From Heliopora coerulea (taxonomy: Eukaryota; Cnidaria; Anthozoa; Scleralcyonacea; Helioporidae), in NCBI GenBank assembly GCA_030142905.1, contig JASJOG010000017.1, positions 806,001 through 870,000 of the forward strand: DNA of 64,000 nt, read 5' to 3'. The notes below the pieces were generated by a model. The model ran no database searches. It saw nothing but the letters and a program-made list of their open reading frames with translations, and was not told where the DNA came from. The translations under genes were made by a program, and so were the position numbers. Of this stretch, positions 54,141 through 64,000 are shown piece after piece (the first letter of the stretch is position 1; each line of letters starts with the position of its first letter).

Positions 54141-54936
54141 AATGCATTTTAAGGTAGATAAACGATCCTCAAGCTTGATACTCAGAAAATGATTTCTGAG
54201 CCCCAGACGGGGCTCGAATCGAACCCGCAACCTTCTGATGACCGGTAAGACGCCCTAACCATTGAGCTACCAAGACTCAGATGGTGAGCTAGGGTGCAAG
54301 TTCGATATATATGTGCGACCTAAGCGGAAGCCACTATATATTAATAATGATTGATGCGGTTTAATGTTAGAGAAACATGAGAGCTTGGATATATTAAGGT
54401 AGATAAACGATCCTTAAGCTTGATACTCAGAAAACGATTTCTGAGCCCCAGACGGGGATCGAACCCGCAACCTTCTGATGACCGGTAAGACGCTCTAACC
54501 ATTGAGCTACCAGGACTCAGATGGTGAGCTAGGGTGGAAGTTCGATATATATGTGCGACCTAAGCGGAAGCCACTATATATTAATAATTGATTATATTAA
54601 TTGATATATTAATTGATATATTAATAATTGAGGATCGTTTATCTATCTTAATATATCCAAGCTCTCATGTTTCTCTAACATTAAACCGCATCAATCATTA
54701 TCAATATATAGTGGCTTCCGCTTAGGTCGCACATATATATCGAACTTGCACCCTAGCTCACCATCTGAGTCTTGGTAGCTCAATGGTTAGAGCGTCTTAC
54801 CGGTCATCAGAAGGTTGCGGGTTCGATCCCCGTCTAGGGCTCAGAAATCGTTTTCTGAGTATCAAGCCTGAGGATCGTTTATCTACCTTAATATATCCAA
54901 GCTCTCATGTTTCTCTAACATTAAACCGAAATGCAT
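54141..54936. repeat. Palindromic tRNA-like repeat with a tandem left arm
   Basis: Two minus-strand units (about 54141-54395 and 54396-54600) and one plus-strand unit (about 54640-54930). Each unit holds a tRNA-like core: D-arm GCTCAATGGTTAGAGC (A box), anticodon-like arm TCTTACCGGTCATCAGA, B box GGTTCGATCCCCG. The cores are flanked by CACCATCTGAGTC, and by CGACCTAAGCGGAAGCCACT on the spacer side and ATATATCCAAGCTCTCATG outside. The tRNA-like core lacks paired acceptor ends, so it is not a functional tRNA. Confidence 0.8.
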
Positions 54937-55004
54937 TTTACAACATTGAACAGTTCTCGCTGACTTGGCAATGCGCTCGGTTAATATTCCTGGCCGTTAG
55001 TCAG

Positions 55005-55612
55005 TCTTAAGCCCGGTTCACAATGGTTACACGACAATTTTCGATACAATGGCCGTACAATTACATACAATTGTGTACCATGGAGCTGCGGCTGTCGCAG
55101 CAGTCGCTCAACAGTTGCCGTCGCAGTCGCAAGAGTTTGGCTTGTTCAAACTTTTGCGATGCGATTGCAACTCATTACAACTGCGATTTCTTGCGACCAA
55201 AGACTGCAATGTGCACCGTGTTGTACGTCGCTCTACGATGCATTGAATGTCCCAAACAAATAGTTTAGTAGTCTTCGTTCAGAATTGAATACGATCATGT
55301 CTATACGGCAGCAGACAAATAGGTACCAAAAAAATTTTCGCCTAAGAAGCGTAGAAAGCTACTGAAACGCGCCAAACCTAGCTAGGTTTTTTGTCCCTCA
55401 AATTTTGAGTCATCTACTCGCAACTGCAACGTCATTGTGGACCACTATCACAAGCAGTCGCACAACTTTTTTCTTGCAACTCATATCAACTCTTGCAATC
55501 TTCGTGAACCATGAGGTGTGGGCTGTCGCGAGCAGTCGTACGACTTCAATCGTGCTATTCTTGCGACTCTTTACAACACCTTACGACCATTGTGAACCAG
55601 CCTTTAAGTTCT
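55005..55612. mobile_element. Foldback MITE (~600 bp)
   Basis: Ends GCCCGGTTCACAATGGTT and, inverted, GGCTGGTTCACAATGGTC, both next to TTAA/TTTAA. The interior is full of partly complementary CAGTCGCAA/TTGCGACTG blocks, so the whole folds back. No transposase. Confidence 0.75.
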
Positions 55613-55860
55613 TTCCTGGTAGGAAAAGACTTGCATTATTCTGTTCTGGCAAACGTAAGACGATTTACCCATCAACGGGAGAGCTCTCGCAAGGAAATTG
55701 TTATGACCAGCTCAAGTAACTCTTTCATGGCGGGACAAGACTTGTATTATTCTACGATGCTAGCTGACGCCACAAAGTTTTACTCCTCAAGGGGAAGAGC
55801 TCTAGCGGGGAAGGCGTTAAAACTTCTTGATAGATCATTCTTGCATAATGCTCGAGCAAC
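55613..55860. repeat. Pair of related short repeats
   Basis: TTTCCTGGTAGGAAAAGACT with TTACCCATCAACGGGAGAGC is followed by TTTCATGGCGGGACAAGACT with TTTTACTCCTCAAGGGGAAG. They are probably relatives of the CAGACGATTTTACT family. Confidence 0.5.
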
Positions 55861-56571
55861 TGAACAATCATGTACAATCACGTGTCATATCTACCAGGAA
55901 AACAACCTGATGACATCGTAGCCAATGTTCTTTGGTCTGATGGAATCAATCAAATAATTATTTGATTTTGCTGGTGCATCATAGTAATTATGACGTCATG
56001 AAGCACTTGGGCTCGTACTTATGACTTACGTTTGGGTGTCGACGGTTATTTTACGAAAAATGTAAGTACACGTGAAAGCTTAGTTATTAAAACCTACTAA
56101 AGTAATCTTAATGCTCGGTGGAAACTAAGACTGATATTGTGGAGTTGGATTTCTGACATTTGTACCTCATTGCCGAACTCAGTGACTCAAAAGAGGAACA
56201 TCTTAATTCAACTTTAACCCTTTAGATAAAACGGTTAAATAAACTTGTAAAAAACTAAGAAGCTGCTTGGGCACACGAGATGTACTCTTTGAATCCACAA
56301 CAGCAAGAACACTTGTCTCATCACTAAAATTTCAATTGGTCTCGTAAACTCGAGGCACTCCTTGCGTGTGCTCTTATATGACAAAAACAATATTCGAGAT
56401 AAGTTCTCGTGACTTTAAAAAAATTATGAAACGACATTGCTCGTCAATTGAAGATTACAGAATTCAAGCATATAATACATTGGTGCATGAAAACAAGTTT
56501 TTGGAGCAATGCTCAAATTTGAGGAAGAAAGAAAGCCTATGAGACATGCATTTTGGGTGATGTTTAGACAA

Positions 56572-57871
56572 TTAAACCAAAGTCCGCCGTTTGGATGATG
56601 GGGGAAGGAGTACTGAGCCCAAAAAGTCTCCCATGTAGAAATTGTTGCAAAAGTTAACATTTATATATTTAAGATATGTATAGAAGAATAAATTTATAAT
56701 TTTTCTCGCCACTCTGGTGACTTTGCCGAGACTTTTGTTTAAACACGGAGCGACGCTATAAAAGGGTAAGCTCCTCCCCCATTTCTGGTTTCGTATGGCG
56801 GTTGCATGTTTCAAAACGGCCGGACATTTTGAAGCGTGACTGAACTGGACAGTGTAGAGCTCCACAAGCGTGTCCTAGAGCCTAAAGCTTACGGAAATAC
56901 TTTTAAAATGTGTTATTAAAATACAGCTAAACAATATATAAAGCAATAAATGGCTGAACATGCCACAGTTACTGATTTTTCTGGTTGTTATACGTCGTAT
57001 TATAATCATTCGAGACGTCCTGCGCATCTTCATTCACTTATAGTCATCCTACCCGAGTAGTGTTTGGGCACGATTCACATTTTATTACGTCCGCGATGGG
57101 TCATAGCCATCTGTATTCTTTTTGGCGAATACTTGAAGCTTGTAATATTATAAATATAAACAAAAACTGGCGCCACTTTCAAATTCATTTGTGGCAAATA
57201 TGCTCGGTTGCTCTCATCCAACAGCTCGAACTTCTACCTCGGCGCAAAGCACAACTCCGCTTTCTGCGGGGCTTAGCAAGTATGATCGCAATAAAGTCTA
57301 CTACTAGAAGAATAAAAGTGCAATTAAAGAGAGCAAGGCCTACTACGGCTTCAAAATGGAAGTGAAACGCGATGAGGAAGGGCGCTTGGTAGAAGTACGT
57401 ATAAAGATCAACACCGTGAGGAATCAGTTACTGTCCAACGGAAAACTGATAGGAAATGTTGAAGTGATGGAATTGCTCTTGGATTGTTGGCTCAGTCAAA
57501 ACAATTCAAATGGCCAACAGGCGCAAAATACTATCCAGGCAGCAACGTCGTAGCAAACAAATTCATTTCCTATATTCTCCTCAATTGAACGTGATATTCG
57601 TCCACCGGAAATTAGTCTGAACTCAATTGACCAATAACATGCGATCTTTCCTTAATCATAATTGACAGGCTGAGAAACTCAGCCTCTTCTTATGCGATCG
57701 CTCCGTGTTTAATACATCAGAGTCATTGATCAGGCCTGCTTCTTTACGTCCAACGTACTCTATGAGCGAAGATATGTCGTAGGTAAGGACTTTTCTAAGA
57801 TGCTCCCTGCTAAATAAACGGATTTCCCACACAAGTGCAGTCGCCATTAAAGAGATGAGGAGCGATTTCAT
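56572..57871 (-). pseudogene. Possible ORF interrupted by the second TTAA transposon
   Basis: A minus-strand frame starts at ATG 57871 with a signal-peptide-like hydrophobic stretch (SLLISLMATALVW). It meets the transposon at TTAA 57709-57712. With the transposon and one TTAA copy removed, the frame stays open and continues from 56738 to a stop at 56572. That is compatible with a disrupted gene or exon, but no family is recognised and chance is possible. A different minus-strand frame (58055-57810, cysteine-containing) overlaps the start. Confidence 0.3.
56743..57708 (+). mobile_element. TTAA-target DNA transposon, copy 2 (966 bp)
   Basis: Flanked by TTAA at 56739-56742 and 57709-57712, with the same ACACGGAGCGA ends as copy 1 at 1814-2778 and about 95 percent similar by eye. 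Its small ORF carries in-frame stops. Confidence 0.88.
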
Positions 57872-59710
57872 TGTGGGTCAGGTTCAAACACTTGGATTTT
57901 CCTAAACAAACACAATTTCCAAAACTTGCAACGCCTTGCACGATTCCAACAATCCTGTTACACATTTTAACCTCAATGGATGAGTCTTTACTCCTGCTTA
58001 TGTGCAAAGGACAGTTCATTGTCATCGCCTCTTTACATGGCATGATCTGTGACAACCCATAAATACCACTTGCGTGAAATTCTAAAACGCTTTGCGCCTT
58101 ATACTTCTCAAAGTCACAAGAAGAATACAGTTGATTCGTTCAGATTTTGTTGGAGACACTGAACTGTATTTCAATTTCCGTGGGGCCTGCCCTGCAATGA
58201 AATTATTTGGGGTGATGTGCACCGTCGTCCAAGCTCATGTAAAGCAACACTTTCGCATTAAGATTTTATTGCTGAATAACTTTTAAAAGGACATACCCTT
58301 GCAACAACAATTAAGCTTTGGTTGACTAGTTTTTGTTCGTGCGACTTTCAAGATTTGTTGTTTGAACTTCTTTTATCGTAGTAAACTAAATCTGCTTAAC
58401 TTTTGCAAGCGACCCCTTTTATTTTTGACTCACATGCAGGATTAGCCAAGTTTCCAGATAATCCAGTGAGATAGTAAGTCATCTAACTTCATCGATAAAG
58501 TTGTCGGAGACTTGTAGTTTAGAAACCTTATACATGAATTGCTTGTTCGAGATTGGCTAATTCTCAATGTAAAGGATAACAGAGTTCATGAAAAGCTACT
58601 TCTCGGTAAGCGAAACCTCGACCTAGGTAGAACTATCGAAACAATCAGGGGAAACCAAGTTACTCAATTACGAGTGACAGATTTCAGAAGGAATTTTAGC
58701 TGACGAAGATATAAATGCCAAAAGGGATGGCAAGTCGAAGTCTGGGGAGAAAGGCAAGCACGCAAAGGTTTGATTAGAAATCCTGCGCCTCCCACTGAGC
58801 AGCCCAAGCCTTAAGAGTGTCTGTTTTGTAGCGGTAAACATGCACTGGAGAGAACAGTCATTACACACCCATAAGACGCGTTGCAAAGGTCATTTACCAA
58901 TCAAGTGCTATAATAAGTCTGAAAATATGAGAGCGAACTAAAATGGTGGATTAAGAAAAATCTTTTACATCAGCAATATCGATAGTAAAAATGAAGTTCT
59001 TGTCTCGCTCACTTTGAATGATCTTATGTCATTTCATATTGACCCAGGATTACATCAGAGCTATTAACGATTCTTTATTTGTACGTTGCATTGCTAGTAC
59101 AGTTATTCCAATTTTTTTCAGTCGCATACGAATCTTCCTGGCCTTAAATTATTTAAGTCTTTACCAGAGGATGAAAAACATGACTGAGTGTCCCGTACGG
59201 TTTTGCCGGCCGTATTATTTAATTATTTTCTTTTTCTTGCTCTGCATTGTGCTTTTGATAACACTTCAATCAACCTGGTGTTAATACCTCCGGAATGTCA
59301 ATCAATGGCTCCAAATTTGGAATTAAAAAAAAAATATATTATTAAAAAACTTTATGGTAATAACTTCAGAGTGCACGAAAGAAATACCACAATTACCGAT
59401 GCGAAAAACGATTTCCCCAAAGCATAGAGTTAGTCTAAATTATAAAATAACTATATCATTATTAATTTCTTCAAGAATATGCTAGAAAAATAATAAAACA
59501 TCACTTATTTTTATGCGTAATAAAAAATTTCATACGGATCAAAGGCCTCCAAATTAAATTATAGACTAATCATTACACGTAAATGATCAAGTTAGAAACC
59601 TCTGGCTGTGCTTAAATAGGTTCAAATAGTCACTCAGTCTCTCCAAGTTCATTCAAATCATATCCAAACTCCATTTCTTTCCGAAGTATAGCGTAATTCT
59701 CGCGTTTCTC
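57872..59710. other. Gene-poor stretch left of the MYND gene
   Basis: The frame at 59018-59284 (+) has a hydrophobic FFFLLCIVLLITLQ segment that could be a signal anchor, but there is no downstream partner. I do not call it. Confidence 0.35.
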
Positions 59711-60873
59711 TCAGTTCATTGGGATCCATTCCAAAATTCTTTCATACCCTCTAATTAGGGTTGGTCGTCGACAGTTCACAGCCATCTTAAAAGGAGCTAC
59801 TCTGTTTTCGTTTCTGCGAAAATCACGAAGTTTCAATTGGTATTCATTTCCAAGACTCGCAAACGATGGCAACCTGACGGGTTCAGTCCCGATTGGCTTC
59901 GACAGAAATGCATGGAATAACGCTCGCAGAAATTCTATGAACTGGTTTGTGTTGTCGTAATACTCCCGGAAGGTCAATTCGCCGAAATCCTTCAGGAGCG
60001 ACGAACCACCGGTATCTTTTATAACTCTTTCTCTATATTGCATCAAATTCAAAAAATTAAGCTCGATATCTGCGTTGGGGTGAAAGCCCGTCCAGTTTCG
60101 AGTTTCTGTAACGATGGTGGCATAAGGATTGCTGTAGTTCAGCTTTTCGGAGCACAATTTTAGCAAGTGTGGGAGAGAAATATAGTCGGACAAATTAGAC
60201 GTGAGAATGCGGTCATATTTCTCATCTGGGTCCAAGTATTGACTAATTTGCTTGCAGTTTTCGAGCACAGCTTTGAAACTAATACGACCGCTGGTCAAAG
60301 TTTGCTTGAACCGTTCAAGAATGTTGTTGATGTAGGCTCTGTACATCTGAACCAGTGATTTGCAATGGCCAAACCTCTTCACCTTAATATAGTCCCAGCC
60401 GGTAAAGGGAAATATTGATGAATCTAGACAAAAGCAATAAGATGAGTCCTGCCAGACTTTCGGACATCCAGTCAAAGTTGGGTTTTCGGCAACTAAAGGA
60501 ATTCTTGTGGGGGCAAAAACACCCTTTTCCATCCATTGTTTAGCTGAGCTAACGTGTTCTGGTGGTAAGCACTGATAGTAACTCGACCGTCCATAATGGC
60601 TCTTTAAATCTCGTGTGAAAGCTGTTGTCCTCTGTTTGCTTATCCATTCCGAATTTAAGGAAGGCAAATCGAGCCATGTTTTCCAAACACGTTTCATCTC
60701 ATTCAGGTGCTCGTTGCTAATCTCCAATAATTCACTGGTCTTCAGCCTCAGCTGCCTGGGACTCGACATTCTTGACAGTTCGCCAAGAAAAAAGCAAAGA
60801 GACTGATATGTTTGTTGAGTTAGTTTTGTGGAATACCATACCTCGGTCACTAGGTTGGCTTCGTCATCTTTAG
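59711..60873 (-). CDS. MYND gene, exon 2
   Basis: Begins with the two bases completing an Ala codon, then KDDEANLVTEVWYS. Encodes 387 residues to the stop at 59711, with aromatic-rich blocks (FPFTGWDYIKVKRFGHCKS) of the DNAAF3-like body. Confidence 0.88.
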
Positions 60874-63227
60874 CTATATAATAAAATGAAATTATTTGAA
60901 CAAATACGTCGTAGACTATTATGCCGACTTGTTATTTAATAACTGGCTAAATAATTTGCGTCTTGAACGCCACAAAATTCTGTATGAACATTTGTTGGTA
61001 ACTGCAGGAGCAGTGATGTATGAAATCCTGTTGCAAGAATTTAATTTAGGCACTGCTACTGCAAAATACGAAGGTTGAGTTTCAAAACAGCTTTTATGTC
61101 TTGCACAACTTACTACTTGCAATCACTCGAAATCGTGAGAAAAGTGACCAAAACCTGGAACTAACAAGTTTGATTTTTGACTTTCTTAATTTAAATACAC
61201 TTTGATAGCATATCCGGCCTGAAATTGAGGACTGAATTTTGCAGGGAAAAGACTACGACTGTTCTTCCTTTCACCTACGGAACAAACAGGGCAAAATTTC
61301 TCACAATAAAACTAACTGTAGCCTAGCATTGCAACTAGAATTTACATTAGTTGCTCTGATCTTTCGTTATCAAAGATTCGGCCGTTATGTTGAAAAATGC
61401 TTTTATACAAAAGAATAGCCGATTTCCCTTAATACGTCAGCTAAATACAACTACCAGAATACTTTGCAGTTTTTTCTTTTTCATGCAAACATTGAATTCC
61501 CAAAGCAAATGGAATGATAATATCTCCGATTAACATTACAAAAAAAATTTTGACAGGCATTCTGGTAGTTGTATTCAGCTGACGAATAAGGGGAACCGGC
61601 CATTCATTAAATAAGCGATGTATTGTACATTGGAACTTTAAAAATGCCCTCCAGTTGGCAAGCAATGACAACAAGAAAGAATTAAGAACTCTGAATTGAA
61701 TTGACTTCACAGCAGGAATAGATTTGAAATTTATAACAGATAATAACAAATTTGCCCACATTTGCGATCACTTCAGCCAAACTTGCCCAATCTTTTTGGA
61801 TATCCTGTATTTTCCTTTTTATTTGGAAATTGTTCCACAACTTTCCTACACCTCGTACGCGCATTTGGGCTTTGAGTTGGAATCAACATAAGTCCAAAAC
61901 CTGATTTTGCAAATTTTCATCCTTTTTAAAACGAATTTCTTTCAAGGTATTTGATAGAAAATGTCCATTATAGCCATAATAAGAACACTTCGTCAAGTGG
62001 TCATTTTCTCTCATGTTTCGTTTGCCAAGATTTCCAATTTAAGTTTAGAACCTCAGTCTAAACCAATGGCAGACAGTGGTTAAGCTGTCTGCAATAAATG
62101 TATTGATCATATGAGAGATGAAGGTTCGTCTAACTCTGTCCTCAGAAAAACGATTTCTGAGCCCCAGACAAGGATCGAACCCGCAACCTCCCGATGACCA
62201 GCAAGACGCTCTAACAATTGAGCTATCAAGACTCAGATGGTGAGCTAAGGTGCAATTTCGACATATGTGCGACCTGAGCGGAAGCCACTATATGTCAATA
62301 TTGTGATCGATGAGATATATATTATGAATTGTGAGAGCTTGGAGATATTTCAAAATATATATCTCATCGATCACATTATTGACATATAGTGGCTTCCGTT
62401 CAGATTGCACATTTGTTGAACTTAGCTCACCATCTGTCGAACACCTTAGCTCACCATCTGAATCTTGGTAGCTCAATGGTTAGAGCGTCTTACCGGTCAT
62501 CAGAAAGATCCCCGTCTGGGGCACAGAAATCGTTTTTCCGAGGATAGAACTTGACGAACCTTCATCTCTCATTCAAAATATCTCCAAGCTCTCGCAATCC
62601 AAAATATATTCCCCCCGTATTGATACTATGTTTACCTCTAATGAGCATGTACAAAAGTAGAACCAGTCTCGCCAAGGTACAAGGTTCAATATCGTTGAGC
62701 GTAAACTTTACTTTCGTTTTGTGATCTGTTGGAAGGGAAGCACAAGTCATGGCGACATTTCTTAAGTCTCCAACCCCGAAAACCAACACGTGCAATGGAA
62801 TTCCGTAGTCACATCCTTCGTTCTCTTCCAGATTTAGATAGTCAAAAGCTGGGTAGTTACCCCAGTAATATAGCACGTTCGCATTCCAAGATCTGGACAC
62901 AGGACCCGAGACAATTCTTTCAGCAAGAAACTTGATTCTTTGTTCGACCGTCTTGCAACGACTCTTGTGTATCATCCAATCTTTTCTTTGACACTCGCGA
63001 TCACAATAATGAGCTTGATGACAAGCTGAGCAAACCTTGAGATTCGTTGACACCTTTCCACAAGAATTACAAGTCCTGGCAACAGCTGCAGCATCGCAGT
63101 CCGATTTGTGTCGCCATTGATCCCTTTCTTGGCACTTTTTGCTGCAGTATTTAGCCACTTCGCAACGACTGCACGAAACCTCAGTAGAACGTCTCTGGCA
63201 ACGCCAGCATTCGTTGAATCCTGGCAT
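59711..63227 (-). CDS. MYND-type zinc-finger protein with DUF4470/DNAAF3-like region (584 aa, 2 exons)
   Basis: Exons 63227-62636 and 60873-59711 join as 1755 bases (585 codons with stop) through donor AGAG|GTAAAC and acceptor TATATAG|CTAAAG in matching phase. Two MYND fingers open the protein: residues ~7-44 and ~53-91, each C-x2-C...C-x2-C...C-x3-C...H-x3-C. A region follows with YYWGNYPAFDYLNL and LHVLVFGVGDLRNV, typical of DUF4470, the N-terminal part of dynein-assembly factor DNAAF3. Exon 2 continues the methyltransferase-like body. MYND fingers bind proline-rich partners. The DNAAF3 link suggests a cytoplasmic assembly role (inference). The intron holds a tRNA-like palindrome and a small MITE. 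MYND-DUF4470 proteins are typically multicopy in cnidarians. Confidence 0.85.
61428..61592. repeat. Small MITE-like foldback
   Basis: Arms AATACGTCAGCTAAATACAA then CTACCAGAAT at the left, and the inverse ATTCTGGTAGTTGTATTCAG then CTGACGAAT at the right, about 95 bp apart. Confidence 0.7.
62105..62590. repeat. Palindromic tRNA-like repeat in the MYND gene intron
   Basis: The left arm is a minus-strand tRNA-like unit (about 62150-62240), the right arm a plus-strand one (about 62460-62525). Between them lie inverse CGACCTGAGCGGAAGCCACT and AGTGGCTTCCGTTCAGATTG segments and a GATATATAT/ATATATATC centre. The right arm has a small duplication of CTTAGCTCACCATCTG and a deletion in its B box. The palindrome ends within 50 bp of the exon 1 donor. 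Confidence 0.8.
62636..63227 (-). CDS. MYND gene, exon 1
   Basis: Starts at ATG 63227 (MPGFNECWRCQRRS). Encodes both MYND fingers and the start of the DUF4470 region, ending LLLYMLIR plus one base at the donor. Confidence 0.88.
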
Positions 63228-64000
63228 TGTCTGCTCAGTAAGATTTTAGCGCTCGATAAATATCTTGAGTAATAAGACAACACACAAAGATTCTAACAAT
63301 TCATCACGTGACTCAGTTGATACTTACAACAATCTGATGTTCTTTCCTGGAATTTCTCATTTAATTTCATCCCTCTCAAAAATTTTTTTGTTTCTTACTT
63401 GCTTTTTTTTTTCCAGAATAGATTTTTATCAATTCGTAACTTCCAGATCCATAGTTTGTGGGAAAAATGCCTTGCTTCCAGGAATTGTCACGACACGTCT
63501 CTTCCTGCAAGAAACTTGCCCAAACATATCAAATTTGGCTTAAATCTTAATCTGATACCTTTTGTAAATATAATTACATATCAAATTTCATGAAGTGTTT
63601 TTCAAAGGAGGTCTATGATGTTTACGAAGAAGGTATTTGTTCCACTAGAGAATGGGTATAGTTCTACTGCAAATGCATACATTTGTACAGATAAAGCAAA
63701 TACACTAATTTACATGCTATAATTGTACTGTGGGTGCAAGTCAAAAAAGTGTCAAAATATTAGTAACAAAAATTCGGTACAATAGGGCAGACAGAATTCT
63801 TGACTGTTGCTATTAAACTTGATTTTAATTAATGTTTCTGATATTGTTGACCAATACAAGACAATAGATTGGGGTTTTCTTGTTTTCGTTTTTTTTATGC
63901 GGCTTTTTTTGTTTTGAACCGAAAAAAATCAAACCCATTTTGCTTTTTTGTCGATGATACCCTTTGACTTAAACAATATTAGTAGCAGTGCACAGGTTTT
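63228..64000. other. Upstream region of the MYND gene
   Basis: Expected to hold the minus-strand promoter and leader. No convincing core motif, repeat or further gene seen. Confidence 0.35.

Larger units (their letters stand above)
60874..62635 (-). other. MYND gene intron
   Basis: GT-AG intron of 1762 bp, mostly AT-rich, containing the small MITE and most of the tRNA-like palindrome. Confidence 0.75.

Noticed and set aside
54760..54835. Plus-strand tRNA gene
   Set aside because: A and B boxes are good, but the acceptor stem ends do not pair, the anticodon stem has a mismatch and the unit recurs as a repeat; treated as tRNA-derived.
57810..58055. Cysteine-containing minus-strand frame as a secreted lectin domain
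   Set aside because: The cysteine pattern does not match any lectin fold I can name, and the frame overlaps another candidate; too weak to call.
59018..59427. Possible signal-anchor exon
   Set aside because: One hydrophobic segment only, stop soon after, and no downstream exon found.

Overview
This is a eukaryotic, AT-rich, repeat-dense window from an invertebrate animal, most likely a cnidarian (inference). Supporting signs are genes split by GT-AG introns, Penelope-like elements (PLEs) with hammerhead ribozymes, Tc1, hAT-type and TTAA-target DNA transposons, tRNA-derived repeats, a Polinton-like virus remnant, and a MYND/DUF4470 gene of a kind expanded in corals and anemones. There are no operons. 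Most of the sequence is mobile or decayed.

Four host genes can be supported. (1) 4320-5426 (+) is an intronless type II membrane glycosyltransferase-like gene with a DDD motif; a decayed copy lies at 11.43-12.42 kb and a shorter fragment at 6.4 kb. (2) 12888-18332 (+) is a three-exon MGAT4-type (GT54) N-acetylglucosaminyltransferase whose exon phases all join; it lacks the usual C-terminal part. (3) 42024-28066 (-) is a five-exon gene spread over 14 kb. It encodes an N-terminal SNAG repressor peptide, an HNF1-type POU-specific-like domain and five zinc fingers, and is the most unusual gene here. (4) 63227-59711 (-) is a two-exon gene with two MYND zinc fingers followed by a DUF4470/DNAAF3-like region.

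Layout: 0-3.6 kb holds a transposase fragment, a minisatellite, and a compact run of unrecognised small ORFs broken by a 965-bp TTAA transposon. 3.6-18.3 kb holds the two glycosyltransferase loci with simple repeats and palindromic tRNA-like repeats. 18.3-28 kb is gene-poor, with a SINE, a virus-like remnant and dispersed repeats. 28-42 kb is the zinc-finger gene, whose introns contain a Tc1 element, PLE ends, and three tandem copies of a foldback repeat. 43-55 kb is a mobile-element cluster: a PLE-end palindrome, a SINE cut by a hAT-type MITE, an R2-type LINE relic, hammerhead-bearing PLE ends with a nested SINE, and a PLE with inverted arms, one of which carries a whole Tc1 element. 54-58 kb holds tandem and inverted tRNA-like repeats, a foldback MITE and a second TTAA-element copy. 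59.7-63.2 kb is the MYND gene, with another tRNA-like palindrome in its intron.

The most striking patterns are the SNAG + HNF1N + C2H2 architecture, the tRNA-like sequences recurring as head-to-head palindromes, and the many PLE ends with hammerhead cores. All family calls come from reading the sequence; no database search was run.
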